Below, piece after piece: positions 9,052-19,600 of a DNA stretch of 64,000 nucleotides. The position numbers were made by a program, and so were the translations under genes. The notes below the pieces were generated by a model. It made no database searches and was not told the origin of the DNA. It saw only the letters and a program-made list of their open reading frames with translations. How positions within the stretch are numbered: the stretch's first letter is position 1; every line of letters begins with the position of its first letter. Origin of the DNA: Pseudomonas sp. S30 (lineage in GTDB: Bacteria > Pseudomonadota > Gammaproteobacteria > Pseudomonadales > Pseudomonadaceae); assembly GCF_016518545.1 (NCBI RefSeq), contig NZ_JACVTO010000014.1, forward strand, positions 96,927 to 160,926, in the 5' to 3' direction.

Positions 9052-10485
9052 TCAGCCAATCCGTCGCAACGGCAGCCACAGGCGCACGCATACGCCGCCT
9101 GGAACATTGTCCACGGCCAAGTGGCCACCGTGCAGCTGCATCACCTCGGCGACGAAATTCAGTCCCAGGCCCGTGCTCTTGCGCCCGGTGCCGGGCCGAG
9201 GCAGCGAATAGAACCGCTCGCTGACCCGCTCCAGGGCGTACTCGGGGATCGGCTCGCCCTGGTTGAACAGGCTCAGCGCGACCTGTTTGCCCGCGGGCTC
9301 CAGGGCGAACACCAGTTCACCGCCGTGGGGCGTGAAGTCCAGTGCGTTGTCCAGCAGGTTGGCCAGGGCCTGACGCAACAGGAAGGCATCGCCCAGCAGC
9401 CGGACGCTCTCGGCAACCCGCACCCTGACCTGCACGCCGGCCGCCTCGATCCGCACCACCTGGGCGTGCAGCAGCTCGTCGATCAACTGCGCCAGCGGCA
9501 CCGGCTGCTCGTCCTCCAGCGCCTGCATCTGTTCCACGCGCGCCAGGTCCAGCAGCCGCTCGATCATCTGCTGCAACCGCTGGCTCTCGCGTTCGATATT
9601 GCCAGCGAAGCGCGCACGCTGCTCTTCGGCCATGGGCGCCTGCAACAGCTCGCTGGCACCGCGGATGGCCGCCAGCGGGCTTTTCAGTTCGTGGGTGAGG
9701 GTATGCACGTAGCGCTCGACGTAGGCCTTGCCCTCCAGCTGCGTGCGCATGCGTTCCACCGCCGAAGCCAGTTGCAGCAGCTCACCGCCCTTGTAGTACG
9801 GCAACGCGGCTCGCTCGCCCTCGCTCACCGCCTGGGCGTAGCGGGTGAGCCGGCGCAGCGCGCGCGTCAGCCACCAGGACAGACCTGCCCCCACCAGCAG
9901 GCCCAGCACGATCAGGCCCAGGCCGAGGGTCAGCAGGCGCCGTTCGGAATGGTCGATGTAGGGTTGCAGCGAGCTGTTGGGCTTGGCCACGGTGACCACG
10001 CCGATGATCTGGCCCTCGTCCAGGATCGGCGCGGCCACGTGCATCACCGAGGTGCTCTCGTCATTCGGATCGCTGCGGGTTGAGCGGGCGCCGTACTGGC
10101 CGCGCAGGGTCAGGTAGACGTCGTTCCAGCGCGAGTAGTCCTGGCCCAGCGCCTGGCCGCTGGAGTCGAGCAGCACGATGCCATGGGCATCGGTGACGTA
10201 GATGCGATGGCTGACCTGGTTCTTCGCCAGCCCCCAGATATCGGCACCGGGACGCCGCCGACCGTAAGCCTGCAACACCTGGGGCAGGCGGCTTTGCCCG
10301 AGGGTGCCGGCCTTGACGTCGTCGTGCACGATCTCCGCCAGCAGGTTGGCGGTGTCCACCAGGGTTTCCTCGGACGACTGCCGCACCACGGGGCGGATCT
10401 GTTCGCGCACGGTGGCGAGCAGGAAGTAGCCTGCCAGGCCGACGAACAGGAAATACACCAGGAAAATGCGGATGCCCAGGCGCAT
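9052..10485 (-). CDS. creC: Sensor histidine kinase CreC
   Basis: Two-component sensor of 477 aa. Transmembrane helix 1 spans about 6-26 and helix 2 about 180-205, enclosing a periplasmic sensor domain. HAMP follows at about 206-260. The DHp domain has the phospho-acceptor in THELKSPLAAI. The CATPase part has N box NLLDNALDFTP and G box KSTGLGLNFVAEV. It phosphorylates CreB. Its ATG overlaps the creB TGA by one base (TGATG), showing translational coupling. A longer in-frame extension lies inside creB and is rejected. Confidence 0.95.
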   Translation of the reverse strand: MRLGIRIFLVYFLFVGLAGYFLLATVREQIRPVVRQSSEETLVDTANLLAEIVHDDVKAGTLGQSRLPQVLQAYGRRRPGADIWGLAKNQVSHRIYVTDAHGIVLLDSSGQALGQDYSRWNDVYLTLRGQYGARSTRSDPNDESTSVMHVAAPILDEGQIIGVVTVAKPNSSLQPYIDHSERRLLTLGLGLIVLGLLVGAGLSWWLTRALRRLTRYAQAVSEGERAALPYYKGGELLQLASAVERMRTQLEGKAYVERYVHTLTHELKSPLAAIRGASELLQAPMAEEQRARFAGNIERESQRLQQMIERLLDLARVEQMQALEDEQPVPLAQLIDELLHAQVVRIEAAGVQVRVRVAESVRLLGDAFLLRQALANLLDNALDFTPHGGELVFALEPAGKQVALSLFNQGEPIPEYALERVSERFYSLPRPGTGRKSTGLGLNFVAEVMQLHGGHLAVDNVPGGVCVRLWLPLRRIG

Positions 10486-11165
10486 CAGGCGTGGTCCGGG
10501 CTGTAGCTGTAGCCCAGCCCGCGGTGGGTCTGGATCGGCTCGGCGTCGGCGGCGACCTGCCGCAGCTTGGCGCGCAAGCTCTTGATGTGGCTGTCGATGG
10601 TGCGTTCGTAACCCACATCCGAGGCCACGCCCAGGCCGTCGAGCAGCTGCTCGCGGCTGAACACGCGCCGCGGCTGCTCGATCAGGCACTGCAGCAGCCT
10701 GAACTCGTGGCGGGTCAGGGCCAGAGCCTGGCCATGGTAGAGAATGCGCATGGCCAGGGTATCCACCTCGAACACCGGCGTGGCGTCGGCCGGCTCGCTG
10801 CGCGGAGCCATGCGCTTGAGGATCGCCCGCACTCGCGCACTCACTTCACGCGGACTGAAGGGCTTGACCACGTAGTCGTCCGCGCCGATCTCCAGGCCCA
10901 CCACCCGGTCGATCTCGCTGTCGCGGGCGCTGAGGAACAGCACCGGCACCTCGCTGAAGCGGCGCAATTGGCGGCAGGTCTCGAAACCGCTGATGTCGGG
11001 CAGGCCGATGTCCAGAATCACCAGGTCGGCAGGCCGCTGGCGCAGGTGCTCCAGCGCCTGGCCACCGAGGTTCACCCAGGTGGTGCTGTGCCCGTCGGCC
11101 TGCAAGGCATACACGAGCGTGTCGGCAATGGCGGATTCGTCTTCGACGATGAGGATGTGGGGCAT
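10485..11165 (-). CDS. creB: Response regulator CreB (OmpR family)
   Basis: A 226-aa OmpR/PhoB-type regulator. The receiver domain has the acidic pair EDES near the N-terminus, the phospho-acceptor Asp in LVILDIGLPD and the Lys in VVKPFSP. The C-terminal winged helix includes LTRHEFRLLQCL and GYERTIDSHIKSLRAKL. It heads the creB-creC-creD operon and probably activates creD. The retropepsin-like gene upstream points the same way but is separated by about 110 bases, and whether they share a promoter is not visible. Confidence 0.95.
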   Translation of the reverse strand: MPHILIVEDESAIADTLVYALQADGHSTTWVNLGGQALEHLRQRPADLVILDIGLPDISGFETCRQLRRFSEVPVLFLSARDSEIDRVVGLEIGADDYVVKPFSPREVSARVRAILKRMAPRSEPADATPVFEVDTLAMRILYHGQALALTRHEFRLLQCLIEQPRRVFSREQLLDGLGVASDVGYERTIDSHIKSLRAKLRQVAADAEPIQTHRGLGYSYSPDHA

Positions 11166-11274
11166 GGTGGCGTCTCAAGCGGCAAGCTGCGAGCTTCGGA
11201 ACAGCGCTCGGAGGTGAGCCTATACCGATCCGCTCGTTCTTGCAGCTTGCAACTTGGTGCCTGGCGCTGCTGAG

Positions 11275-11778
11275 TCAGCAGCTGGGCTTGTCGGCGGTGT
11301 AGCGGCGCGCAGGGTTCACCGCAGCCTTGAACTCGCGCAGGGCCTTGGCGCCGATCAGCAGCGGGTAGTTGAAATTGCTGCGGTCGGTGAGATTGACCTC
11401 GACCGTGCGCTTGACGTCGCCCAGGCACAGTTCCAGGTCCACCACCGGGCGGCGGGCCGCTTCGGCCGGCTCGTCCTCGTCTTCGTCATCGCCGCTGCGT
11501 GCCTTGATCTTGCTGATGCGCGAGACCTGGTGCTCGTAGACCTTGCCGTCGGCGTCCTTGGTCGCCAGGCGGAACCGCACCCAGTCCTCGCCGTCACGCT
11601 TGAACAGCTCGATGTCCTTGGCCGAGAGCGAGGCGGTGAGTGCGCCGGTGTCCATCTTGGCCTTGAGGGTCTGGCCGATCTCGGGAAGCTTGATGTACTC
11701 GTAGCGGCCATAAAGCGTCGGCTCGGCAGCCATGGCCGGCAATGCGAGCGCAGAAAGAAGGGCGAGCAGAGATTTCAC
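11275..11778 (-). CDS. Periplasmic retropepsin-like protein (RimK-associated protease family)
   Basis: A 167-aa protein with a signal peptide (1-18, ending ALPAMAA) and a single retropepsin-like domain. The catalytic-type motif is MDTGALTAS with D43. The sequence also has an acidic insert (DDEDEDE) and the C-terminal YPLLIGAKALREF block of this family. A homodimeric aspartic protease or a peptide-binding relative is plausible; the substrate is not known. The start is taken as GTG at 11778, because AAGGA lies eight bases before it and it gives a clean signal peptide. Longer upstream extensions lack both. In P. aeruginosa a homologue also neighbours creB. Confidence 0.8.
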   Translation of the reverse strand: MKSLLALLSALALPAMAAEPTLYGRYEYIKLPEIGQTLKAKMDTGALTASLSAKDIELFKRDGEDWVRFRLATKDADGKVYEHQVSRISKIKARSGDDEDEDEPAEAARRPVVDLELCLGDVKRTVEVNLTDRSNFNYPLLIGAKALREFKAAVNPARRYTADKPSC

Positions 11779-11966
11779 GGGGCGCGGTTCCTTGAGCTGA
11801 AACAGTGTTAGGGCACGCTTGCAGCGAAGAAGTTGCGAGCGCCGGGGCAGCCTAACCCACACAATGTGAAACATTTGTCCGCTCCACCGGGCAGCGGGCA
11901 TTTGGCGTAAGCCTTTGGCCTGCTTATCATTGCCAACCAGAAATTTCAGACAACAAGAGTCTTTCT

Positions 11967-12854
11967 ATGCGTCGCCTGCTGACCGGCATTCTCACCACGA
12001 CCCTGCTGCTGCTCAACACCCTGGTGTTGATCTGCCCGCTGCTGGTCTTCGCCCTGCTCAAGCTGGTACTGCCCGGTCGTGGCCGCGACCAGGCCTCCAG
12101 GGCGGTGATGTGGGTGGCCGAGACCTGGTCGGAAATCGACAAGGCCATCTTCGCCCTGTGCATCCCGACCCAGTGGGACATTCGCGGCGTCGACACGCTG
12201 GACCCGCAGACGTCCTACCTGTGCATCAGCAATCACCAGAGCTGGGTGGACATCCCGGCGCTGATCGAGAGCCTCAACCGCCGCGTGCCCTTCTTCAAGT
12301 TCTTCCTGAAGAAGGAGTTGATCTGGGTACCCTTGCTGGGCCTGGCCTGGTGGGGGTTGGACTACCCCTTCATGAAGCGCTATAGCAAGGCCTTCCTCGA
12401 CAAGCACCCCGAGCTCAAGGGCAAGGACCTGGAGATCACCAAGGCGGCCTGCGAGCTGTTCAAGCGCCAGCCGGTGACCGTGGTCAACTACCTGGAGGGC
12501 ACCCGCTTCACCGAAGTCAAGCGCGCGCAGCAGCAGTCGCCCTACCGCCACCTGCTCAAGCCGAAGGCTGGCGGCGTGGCCTTCGTGCTCGCCGCCCTGG
12601 GCGAACAGCTCGATGCCCTGCTGGACGTCACCATCGTCTACCCCGGTAACCGGGCGCCCGGCTTCTGGGCGCTGCTCGACGGCAGCATCGAACGGGTGAT
12701 CATCGATATCCAGGTACGCGAACTGGATCCGGCGCTGTGCGAAGGGGACTACGAGGGCGACCCGGTGTTCCGGCAGAAGATTCAGGCCTGGGTGAACCAG
12801 CTCTGGGAGGACAAGGACCAGCGCATCGAGCAGCTACGCGCCGAGCTGCGCTGA
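11967..12854 (+). CDS. PlsC/YihG-type lysophospholipid acyltransferase
   Basis: Acyltransferase of 295 aa with an N-terminal membrane helix (about 5-30). The catalytic motif NHQSWVDIP fits the NHx4D signature of 1-acyl-glycerol-phosphate acyltransferases, and EGTR is the substrate-binding motif III. Length and motifs match the YihG branch, which remodels phospholipid acyl chains. It is transcribed away from the retropepsin gene. The exact acyl donor and acceptor cannot be read from the sequence. Confidence 0.85.
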   Translation: MRRLLTGILTTTLLLLNTLVLICPLLVFALLKLVLPGRGRDQASRAVMWVAETWSEIDKAIFALCIPTQWDIRGVDTLDPQTSYLCISNHQSWVDIPALIESLNRRVPFFKFFLKKELIWVPLLGLAWWGLDYPFMKRYSKAFLDKHPELKGKDLEITKAACELFKRQPVTVVNYLEGTRFTEVKRAQQQSPYRHLLKPKAGGVAFVLAALGEQLDALLDVTIVYPGNRAPGFWALLDGSIERVIIDIQVRELDPALCEGDYEGDPVFRQKIQAWVNQLWEDKDQRIEQLRAELR

Positions 12855-12883
12855 TTTGCACCTGTGGACCACCACCGCAGCCC

Positions 12884-13447
12884 TCACACCGACGGCACCG
12901 AGCTTGCCGGGGTGCCCCACAGGCTGCCCAGGTTCTGCAGCAATGAGCCGGCCACGCCCTGCTGGCCCAGGTACTGCAGAATCAGCGGGGCGAACTGGCC
13001 GATCATTCCGGTATCCATGCCGAGGGCCTTGAAGGCGCTGTTCAGGTCATTGCGATTCTTCACCTCGCCCAGGGCGCTGCTCAGCGCCGACTGGTGCCGG
13101 CCGTCCTTGCCCAGCAGTTGATCCAGCCCCTGCAAGCCACCCAGCGCCGACGCGCCGGTGAGCTGATCCAGACCGGGCACGGCCTGGGCCAGTTGGCTGT
13201 AATCAGCCTTGCTCAGGTTGTTGCGCGCCAGGCCCAGCATCGCGCCTGCGCCGCCGACGGCCTGTTCGGGCGAGACATTCAACTCGCGGCCCAGCTCACC
13301 GAGCAGGTTGCCCTGGTTCGCCTGAGCCTGGGTTTTCTGACTGGGGCCCTGCATGGCCGAGACGGCATCGGCCGCATCGCTCCAGTTGAAGGCGAACGCA
13401 GGGTTCGCCAGCAGGATCAGCAGGCTGGCCAGGGTGACGGTTTTCAT
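12884..13447 (-). CDS. Secreted DUF2780 protein
   Basis: Protein of 187 aa with a signal peptide (1-19, ending NPAFA) and a Leu/Gly/Ala-rich mature region full of helix-forming repeats such as GLDQLTG and GLDQLLGK. The second half (KNRNDLNSAFKALGMD) matches DUF2780 proteins, which are common in Pseudomonas and have no known function. It is probably periplasmic. It converges on the acyltransferase gene with about 30 bases between the stops. Confidence 0.75.
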   Translation of the reverse strand: MKTVTLASLLILLANPAFAFNWSDAADAVSAMQGPSQKTQAQANQGNLLGELGRELNVSPEQAVGGAGAMLGLARNNLSKADYSQLAQAVPGLDQLTGASALGGLQGLDQLLGKDGRHQSALSSALGEVKNRNDLNSAFKALGMDTGMIGQFAPLILQYLGQQGVAGSLLQNLGSLWGTPASSVPSV

Positions 13448-13558
13448 CGGAGCTACCTCGTGGGCCGGGATGGCCAGGGAAACGAGGCGTTGGACTGGAG
13501 GGAGGGGGCTTTGTTCCGGGAGGGTCGAGCCGCTGATGGGCGGTCAGTGCCCGGTGCA

Positions 13559-13584
13559 GTGAAAGGGGCCGCCAGGCGGCCCCT
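13559..13584 (-). terminator. Candidate terminator after fdhA
   Basis: The stem AGGGGCCG / CGGCCCCT (13564-13584) follows the fdhA stop on the minus strand, with only a short T stretch after it. It is probably the end of the glyA-sox-fdhA transcription unit. Confidence 0.55.
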
Positions 13585-13592
13585 GTGTGCCG

Positions 13593-14792
13593 TCAGGCCG
13601 CGCTGAAAGTCTTGTGCGGGTCGATGACGAATTTCTTCGGCACGCCAGCGTCGAACTCGCCGTAGCCTTCCGGCGCCTGATCCAGGCTGATCACCTGCAC
13701 GCCCACTACTTCGGCGATGTTGATCCGGTCCCACATGATCGCCTGCATCAGCTGGCGGTTGTACTTCATGGTCGGGGTCTGGCCGGTGTGGAAGCTGTGC
13801 GACTTGGCCCAGCCCAGGCCGAAGCGGATGCTCAGCGCACCGATCTTCGCGGCGGCATCCACCGCGCCTGGGTCCTCGGTCACGTACAGGCCCGGAATAC
13901 CGATGCTGCCGGCCACGCGAGTGACTTGCATGAGCGAGTTGAGCACGGTGGCCGGTGCCTCGTGCTTGGCGCCCTCATGGCCGTGGCCACGCGCCTCGAA
14001 GCCCACCGCGTCGACCGCGCAATCCACTTCGGGCTCGCCGAGGATATCGACGATCTGCTCGTGCAGCGGGGTGTCCTTGGACAGGTCGACCACCTCGAAG
14101 CCCTGGGCCTTGGCATGGGCCAGACGCGCCGGGTTGAGGTCGCCGACGATCACGCAGGCCGCGCCCAGCAGGCGCGCGGAGGCGGCAGCGGCCAGCCCGA
14201 CCGGACCGGCACCGGCGACATACACGGTGCTGCCAGGGCCTACACCGGCGGTGACGGCGCCGTGGTAGCCGGTCGGCAGGATGTCGGACAAGCAGGTCAG
14301 ATCACGGATCTTCTCCATGGCCTTGTCGCGCTCGGGTAGCTTGAGCAGGTTGAAGTCGGCGTACGGCACCAGTACGTACTCGGCCTGGCCGCCCGTCCAG
14401 TCGCCCATGTCCACGTAGCCATAGGCACCGCCGGCACGCGCCGGGTTGACGGTCAGGCACACGCCGGTGTGCATTTCCTTGCAGGAGCGGCACCGACCAC
14501 AGGCGACGTTGAACGGCACCGACACCAGGTCGCCGATCTGCATGCGCTCGACGTCGCTGCCTTTCTCGACGATTTCACCGGTGATTTCATGGCCCAGCAC
14601 CAGGCCGACCTGGGCGGTAGTACGCCCGCGGACCATGTGCTGGTCGGAGCCGCAGATATTGGTGGACACCACTTTGAGGATCACGCCGTGCTCAATCTTC
14701 TTGCCCCGCGGGTCCTGCATCTTGGGGTAGTCGATCTTCTGTACCTCGACCTTGCCAGCGCCGAGATATACCACTCCACGGTTACCAGACAT
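13593..14792 (-). CDS. fdhA: Glutathione-independent formaldehyde dehydrogenase
   Basis: Zinc-dependent, NAD-linked formaldehyde dehydrogenase (dismutase type) of 399 aa. It oxidises formaldehyde to formate in the cytoplasm. The catalytic-zinc region is NICGSDQHM and GHEITGE. The structural-zinc cysteines are in CGRCRSCKEMHTGVC. The Rossmann motif is VAGAGPVGLAAAAS. The ATG at 14792 has GAGGTAAG upstream and gives the normal length. The gene lies downstream of the sarcosine oxidase genes, whose products release formaldehyde or its tetrahydrofolate adduct, so it acts as their detoxification step. Confidence 0.96.
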   Translation of the reverse strand: MSGNRGVVYLGAGKVEVQKIDYPKMQDPRGKKIEHGVILKVVSTNICGSDQHMVRGRTTAQVGLVLGHEITGEIVEKGSDVERMQIGDLVSVPFNVACGRCRSCKEMHTGVCLTVNPARAGGAYGYVDMGDWTGGQAEYVLVPYADFNLLKLPERDKAMEKIRDLTCLSDILPTGYHGAVTAGVGPGSTVYVAGAGPVGLAAAASARLLGAACVIVGDLNPARLAHAKAQGFEVVDLSKDTPLHEQIVDILGEPEVDCAVDAVGFEARGHGHEGAKHEAPATVLNSLMQVTRVAGSIGIPGLYVTEDPGAVDAAAKIGALSIRFGLGWAKSHSFHTGQTPTMKYNRQLMQAIMWDRINIAEVVGVQVISLDQAPEGYGEFDAGVPKKFVIDPHKTFSAA

Positions 14793-14988
14793 GCTCTTAC
14801 CTCGCTCGAATTGTACTTGTGCAGCGTTGGTTGAAGCGCCACCTTCCATGGGCGGCATGCGTTACCGGATGGGGGAATTGTGGGCCTGATGAGCGGCGTC
14901 GCAGTGACTGGATGCGACAGAGGGATGCCTGTTTACGGCAGGGGAAATGCGCTGCTGGCTATCGCGTGCATCGCAGCGGTGATCCGTC

Positions 14989-15014
14989 GCGCCCACTGAA
15001 AATACCGTGGGCGC
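14989..15014. repeat. Stem-loop between purU and fdhA
   Basis: GCGCCCAC and GTGGGCGC form an 8-bp stem around a 10-base loop in the 250-base gap between purU and fdhA. Without a T-run it may be a processing or attenuation hairpin. Nothing else is seen in the gap. Confidence 0.4.
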
Positions 15015-15042
15015 GGCGAGGTCGCGATGGGGAAACTCGCAG

Positions 15043-15900
15043 TTAGAGCACCACGGTTCGGTTGGCGTTGAGGAACACCCGCCGCTCCAGGTGATAGCCC
15101 ACGGCGCGGGCCAGGGTCAGGCATTCGATGTCGCGACCCTTGGCGATCAGGTCCTCGGGGTAATGGCTGTGATCCACCACTTCCACGCCCTGGGTGATGA
15201 TCGGCCCTTCGTCCAGGTCGTTGTTGATGTAGTGCGCCGTGGCACCGACCATCTTCACGCCCTTGTTGTAGGCCTGGTGATAGGGTTTGGCGCCCTTGAA
15301 ACCTGGCAGCAGCGAGTGGTGGATGTTGATCGCCCAACCGTCGAGGCGACGGCACAGCTCGGGCGACAGCACCTGCATGTAGCGGGCGAGGACCACCAGT
15401 TCCGCACCTGTCTGCTCGATCACCTCGATGACCTTGCGCTCCTGCCCCGGCTTGTCCTTCGGGTCCAGGGCGAAATGGTAGTAGGGAATCTTGTGCCACT
15501 GCGCCAGGGGCTCCAGGTCGGGGTGATTGGAAATCACCGCCACCACGTCCATGCCCAGCTGACCGATGCGCTGACGGTACAGCAGGTCGTTCAGGCAATG
15601 GTCGGCCTTGGACACCATGATCACTACCTTGGGGCGGTGATTGGGTGCGATCAGCTCGAAGGCCATGCCGAAGTCGGCGCCGCGCGCCTCGATCCCGGCG
15701 CGAAAGGCCTGCTCGTCGAAGCCGTCCGGGGCGCGGAATTCGACGCGGATGAAGAAACGCCCCGACAGTCGATCATCGAAGGAATGGTGCTCGGTGACGT
15801 AGCAGCTCTGTTCGAACAGATGCCGCGTCACCACATCCACCGTGCCGAGCTTGCTCGGGCAATCGGCGGTAAGGATCCAGGTGTCCGGTGCCCGACTCAT
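15043..15900 (-). CDS. purU: Formyltetrahydrofolate deformylase
   Basis: PurU of 285 aa hydrolyses 10-formyl-THF to formate and THF, balancing one-carbon pools. An N-terminal ACT domain (about 5-85) precedes the hydrolase domain. The active-site pattern is AINIHHSLLPGFKG with N and H, followed by DEGPIITQ with the Asp. It starts 12 bases after soxG ends. In this operon it probably recycles THF loaded with one-carbon units from sarcosine oxidation. Confidence 0.95.
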   Translation of the reverse strand: MSRAPDTWILTADCPSKLGTVDVVTRHLFEQSCYVTEHHSFDDRLSGRFFIRVEFRAPDGFDEQAFRAGIEARGADFGMAFELIAPNHRPKVVIMVSKADHCLNDLLYRQRIGQLGMDVVAVISNHPDLEPLAQWHKIPYYHFALDPKDKPGQERKVIEVIEQTGAELVVLARYMQVLSPELCRRLDGWAINIHHSLLPGFKGAKPYHQAYNKGVKMVGATAHYINNDLDEGPIITQGVEVVDHSHYPEDLIAKGRDIECLTLARAVGYHLERRVFLNANRTVVL

Positions 15901-15912
15901 GCGCAGCGCTCC

Positions 15913-16545
15913 TCAAGCCTCGATGGCCAGCCCGTATTCGGCCGACGCGTCCTGCAACCACAGCCACCAGTAGTCGGCGAAGCTGCGGCGGATCACCAGT
16001 TCCCAGGTGTCCTCGGCGGTGCGGCGAATCACCAGTTGCGACTTGGCGAACACGGTGCCGACCGCCTTGCCCACCGGGAAGTTGTTCGGGTGCACGTCGT
16101 AGCTGGTGGACTTCATCAGCACCTCGCGCACGTTCGGCCCGCGCAGCTCCAGCAGGCTCTGCCCGCCGCTGACATTGACCACCTGGATGTGCTGGCCGTC
16201 GAGGGCCTCGCGCAGCTTCTGCTCGGTGGCCAGCTCCTGGCCGCCTGGCACGATCAGCAGCCACTCGTCCGGACCGACCCATTGCAGCGAGACGTCGTCA
16301 TTGGCGACCACGGTGAGGGCCACGGGCAGTTCCAGGCCCAGGGCCTTGTGCACGCCGGCCGCGAACTCGGGGTTGTGACCATCGCCGCGCAGGGTCAGGT
16401 GGCCGAGAAACTTGCGTTCACGCAAGGTCACGCCGGCGGCGTTGCGGCCCTTGCCCACCAGGCTGGCCAGGTCAGCGTGGTGCAGCGGCGACTGGGCCTT
16501 GGCCTCGGCGCCGGGGTTTTGCTGGAAGACGTTGATAGCGCTCAT
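15913..16545 (-). CDS. soxG: Sarcosine oxidase gamma subunit
   Basis: SoxG of 210 aa, the gamma subunit of heterotetrameric sarcosine oxidase, with a GcvT-like fold. Typical segments are LRGDGHNPEFAAG, VANDDVSLQWVGPDEWLL and the C-terminal RRSFADYWWLWLQDA. Together with SoxA, SoxB and SoxD it converts sarcosine, oxygen and THF to glycine, hydrogen peroxide and 5,10-methylene-THF. It is separated from soxA by about 140 bases holding a REP element. Confidence 0.94.
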   Translation of the reverse strand: MSAINVFQQNPGAEAKAQSPLHHADLASLVGKGRNAAGVTLRERKFLGHLTLRGDGHNPEFAAGVHKALGLELPVALTVVANDDVSLQWVGPDEWLLIVPGGQELATEQKLREALDGQHIQVVNVSGGQSLLELRGPNVREVLMKSTSYDVHPNNFPVGKAVGTVFAKSQLVIRRTAEDTWELVIRRSFADYWWLWLQDASAEYGLAIEA

Positions 16546-16592
16546 TTCTTACCTGCCTTGAATTCAGTGATTCCCTGAAACGCCGAGCCTGC

Positions 16593-16621
16593 GTGGGAGC
16601 GGGTTCACCCGCGAGGCGGCC
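16593..16621. repeat. REP element between soxG and soxA
   Basis: The sequence GTGGGAGCGGGTTCACCCGC followed by GAGGCGGCC resembles the P. putida REP consensus (inverse of GCGGGTGAACCCGCTCCCAC). It sits in the 139-base gap between two genes of one operon and may protect or separate the mRNA. Confidence 0.75.
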
Positions 16622-16684
16622 ACCCGGCCAACCTCGCATGGGTGATGCAGCCCGCGCCCACTGGCTCGGCGCAATCCGCGGGCC

Positions 16685-19600
16685 TTAAACGTTCTGCCGC
16701 TCACCCTTCGGATCGAAGAACACCGAAGACACGATTTCCGCCTCGATCACGCTGCCATCGGCCTGTGGCGAGTAGACACGCTCGCCCATGCGCTTGAGGC
16801 CACCCTTGACCACGCCCATGGCGAACGAATAGCCCAGGGAGTTGGCCTTGTAGCTGGAGGTGACGTGGCCGACCATGTCCATCGGGATCGGCTGCTTGGG
16901 ATCGAGCACCAGTTGCGCTCCTTCGGGCAGCCACACGTTCGGGTCCACCGGCTTGAGACCGACCAGCTGCTTGCGGTCCTCGCGCACGCAGTCCTCACGG
17001 TTCATGCCACGCAGGCCGATCCAGGAGAAGGGCTTGTTGCGCCCGACGCACCAGCTCATGTTCAGGTCGTCCGGGTTCATCGAGCCGTCGGTGTCCTGGC
17101 CGACGATGATGAAGCCCTTCTCGGCACGCAGTACGTGCATGGTCTCGGTGCCGTACGGCGTCAGGTTGTACTTCTTGCCCGCCTCGATGATCTGTTCCAA
17201 CACGCCCATCGCGTAGTTGGCCTGGACGTTGATCTCGTACGACAGCTCGCCGGTGAACGAGATACGGAACACCCGGGCCGGCACGCCGCCGACGTTGCCT
17301 TCCTTCCAGGTCATGAACGGGAAGGCTTCCTTGTCCATGTCGATGTCGGTCAGCTCGCTGAGCAGCTTGCGGCTGTTGGGCCCGGACAGGGTCATGGTGG
17401 CCCAGTGGTCGGTGACCGAGGTGAAGTACACCTTAAGGTCCGGCCATTCGGTCTGGTGGTACAGCTCCAGCCACTGCAGCACGCGCGCGGCGCCGCCGGT
17501 GGTGGTGGTCATGATGAAGTGGTTGTCGCCGACGCAGGCGGTCACGCCGTCGTCGAAGACCATGCCGTCTTCCTTGCACATCAGGCCATAGCGCGCCTTG
17601 CCCACGTCGAGCTTGGTCCAGGCGTTGGTGTACACGCGGTTGAGGAACTCGCGCGAATCCGGGCCCTGGATGTCGATCTTGCCGAGGGTGGAAGCGTCGA
17701 GGAAACCGACGCTGTCGCGCACCGCCTTGCACTCGCGGGCCACGGCGGCATGGATGTCTTCACCGGCCTTGGGGAAGTACCACGGGCGCTTCCACTGGCC
17801 GACGTCCTCGAATTCGGCGCCGTTCTTCAGGTGCCAGGCGTGCAGCGCCGTGAAGCGTACCGGTTCGAACAGGTGACCACAGTGACGGCCCGCCACCGCG
17901 CCGAAGGTGACCGGCGTGTAGTTGGGGCGGAACATGGTGGTGCCCATCTGCGGGATGGTGATGCCCATCGAGCGCGCGGCGATGGCCAGGCCGTTGATGT
18001 TGCCCAGCTTGCCTTGGTCGGTGCCGAAGCCCAGGGCGGTGTAGCGCTTGACGTGCTCGACCGACTCGAAGCCTTCGCGGGTGGCCAGCTCGATGGCGGC
18101 GGCGGTGACGTCGTTCTGCTGGTCGACGAACTGCTTGGGCGCACGGGCGGTGCCTTTGTCGTGGGGCACCTGGAACAGCGCCAGGGTGGCGTCTTCCTTG
18201 CGCGCCACGGTTTTCGGCAGGGTGCCCACGGTGGCCTTGAAGCCGGCTTCGGCCGCCGCGCGCACGCCGCCTTCGAAACCGTCGGCGATGGCATCGCCCA
18301 GCGGGTACACGCCATTGATGCCACCGACGCATTCACGCTTCTGCGGCGTATCGCTGGGGACGAAGCCCAGGATGTCTTCGCGCCACACCGGACGCCCGCC
18401 CAGGTGCGAGGCCAGGTGCACCACCGGGCTGTAGCCGCCGGAGGTGGCGATCAGATCGCAATCGAGGGTCTCGCCGGGGCTGGTGACCTTGTGCGCCTGC
18501 ACATCGATGGCCGCCACGCGGGCACCACTGACGTGCTTGCTGCCCTTGGCTTCGATCACGGCGCTGGAGGTCAGGATGCGAATGCCCTTGGCCCGCGCTT
18601 CCTCGACCAGCGAGCCGCGCGGATTGTGGCGCGCATCGGCGATGGCGACCACCTGCAGGCCGGCATCGTGCCAGTCCAGCGCGGTGCGGTAGGCGTGGTC
18701 GTTGTTGGTCGACAGCACCAGCTTGCGGCCCGGCGCCACGCCATAGCGGCGCACGTAGGTGGATACTGCGCCGGCCAGCATGTTGCCCGGCACGTCGTTG
18801 TTACCGTAGACCAGCGGGCGCTCGTGGGCGCCGGTGGCCAGCACCACGCGCTTGGCACGCACACGGTGCACGCGGTGGCGCACCTGGCCGATCGGTGCGC
18901 GGTCGCCGAGGTGGTCGGTGAGGCGCTCGTGGATGGTCAGGAAGTTGTGGTCATGGTAGCCGTTGACCGTGGCACGCGGCAGCAGGGTCACGTCCGGCAG
19001 GCCTTCGAGCTCCTTCACCACGGCGCTCACCCATTCGGCGGCAGGCTTGCCGTCGAGGGTCTCGCGGGTGTCCAGCAGGCTGCCGCCGAATTCTTCCTGT
19101 TCGTCGGCCAGGATCACCCGGGCACCACTGCGGGCAGCGGCCAGGGCCGCCGCCAGGCCCGCAGGGCCGGCACCGACGATCAGCACGTCGCAGTGCTGGT
19201 TCATGTAGTCGTAGCTGTCCGGGTCGTTCTGCAACGGCGCACGGCCCAGGCCTGCGGCCTTGCGGATGTACTTCTCGTAGGTCATCCAGAACGACTTGGG
19301 GTACATGAAGGTTTTGTAGTAGAAGCCCGGCGGCATCATGCTGCCGCCGACCTTGCCGAGGATGCCCATCACGTCGTTGTTGACGTTCGGCCAGCCATTG
19401 GTGCTGGTGGCGACCAGGCCCGAGTACAGCGCCTGCTGGGTAGCCCGCACGTTGGGGATCTGGGTGGCTTCGCTGGAGCCGATTTGCAGGATGGCGTTCG
19501 GCTCTTCGGTGCCGGCGGCGATGATCCCGCGCGGACGCGAATACTTGAAGCTGCGGCCGACGATGTCGACGCCGTTGGCCAGCAGCGCAGCGGCCAGGCT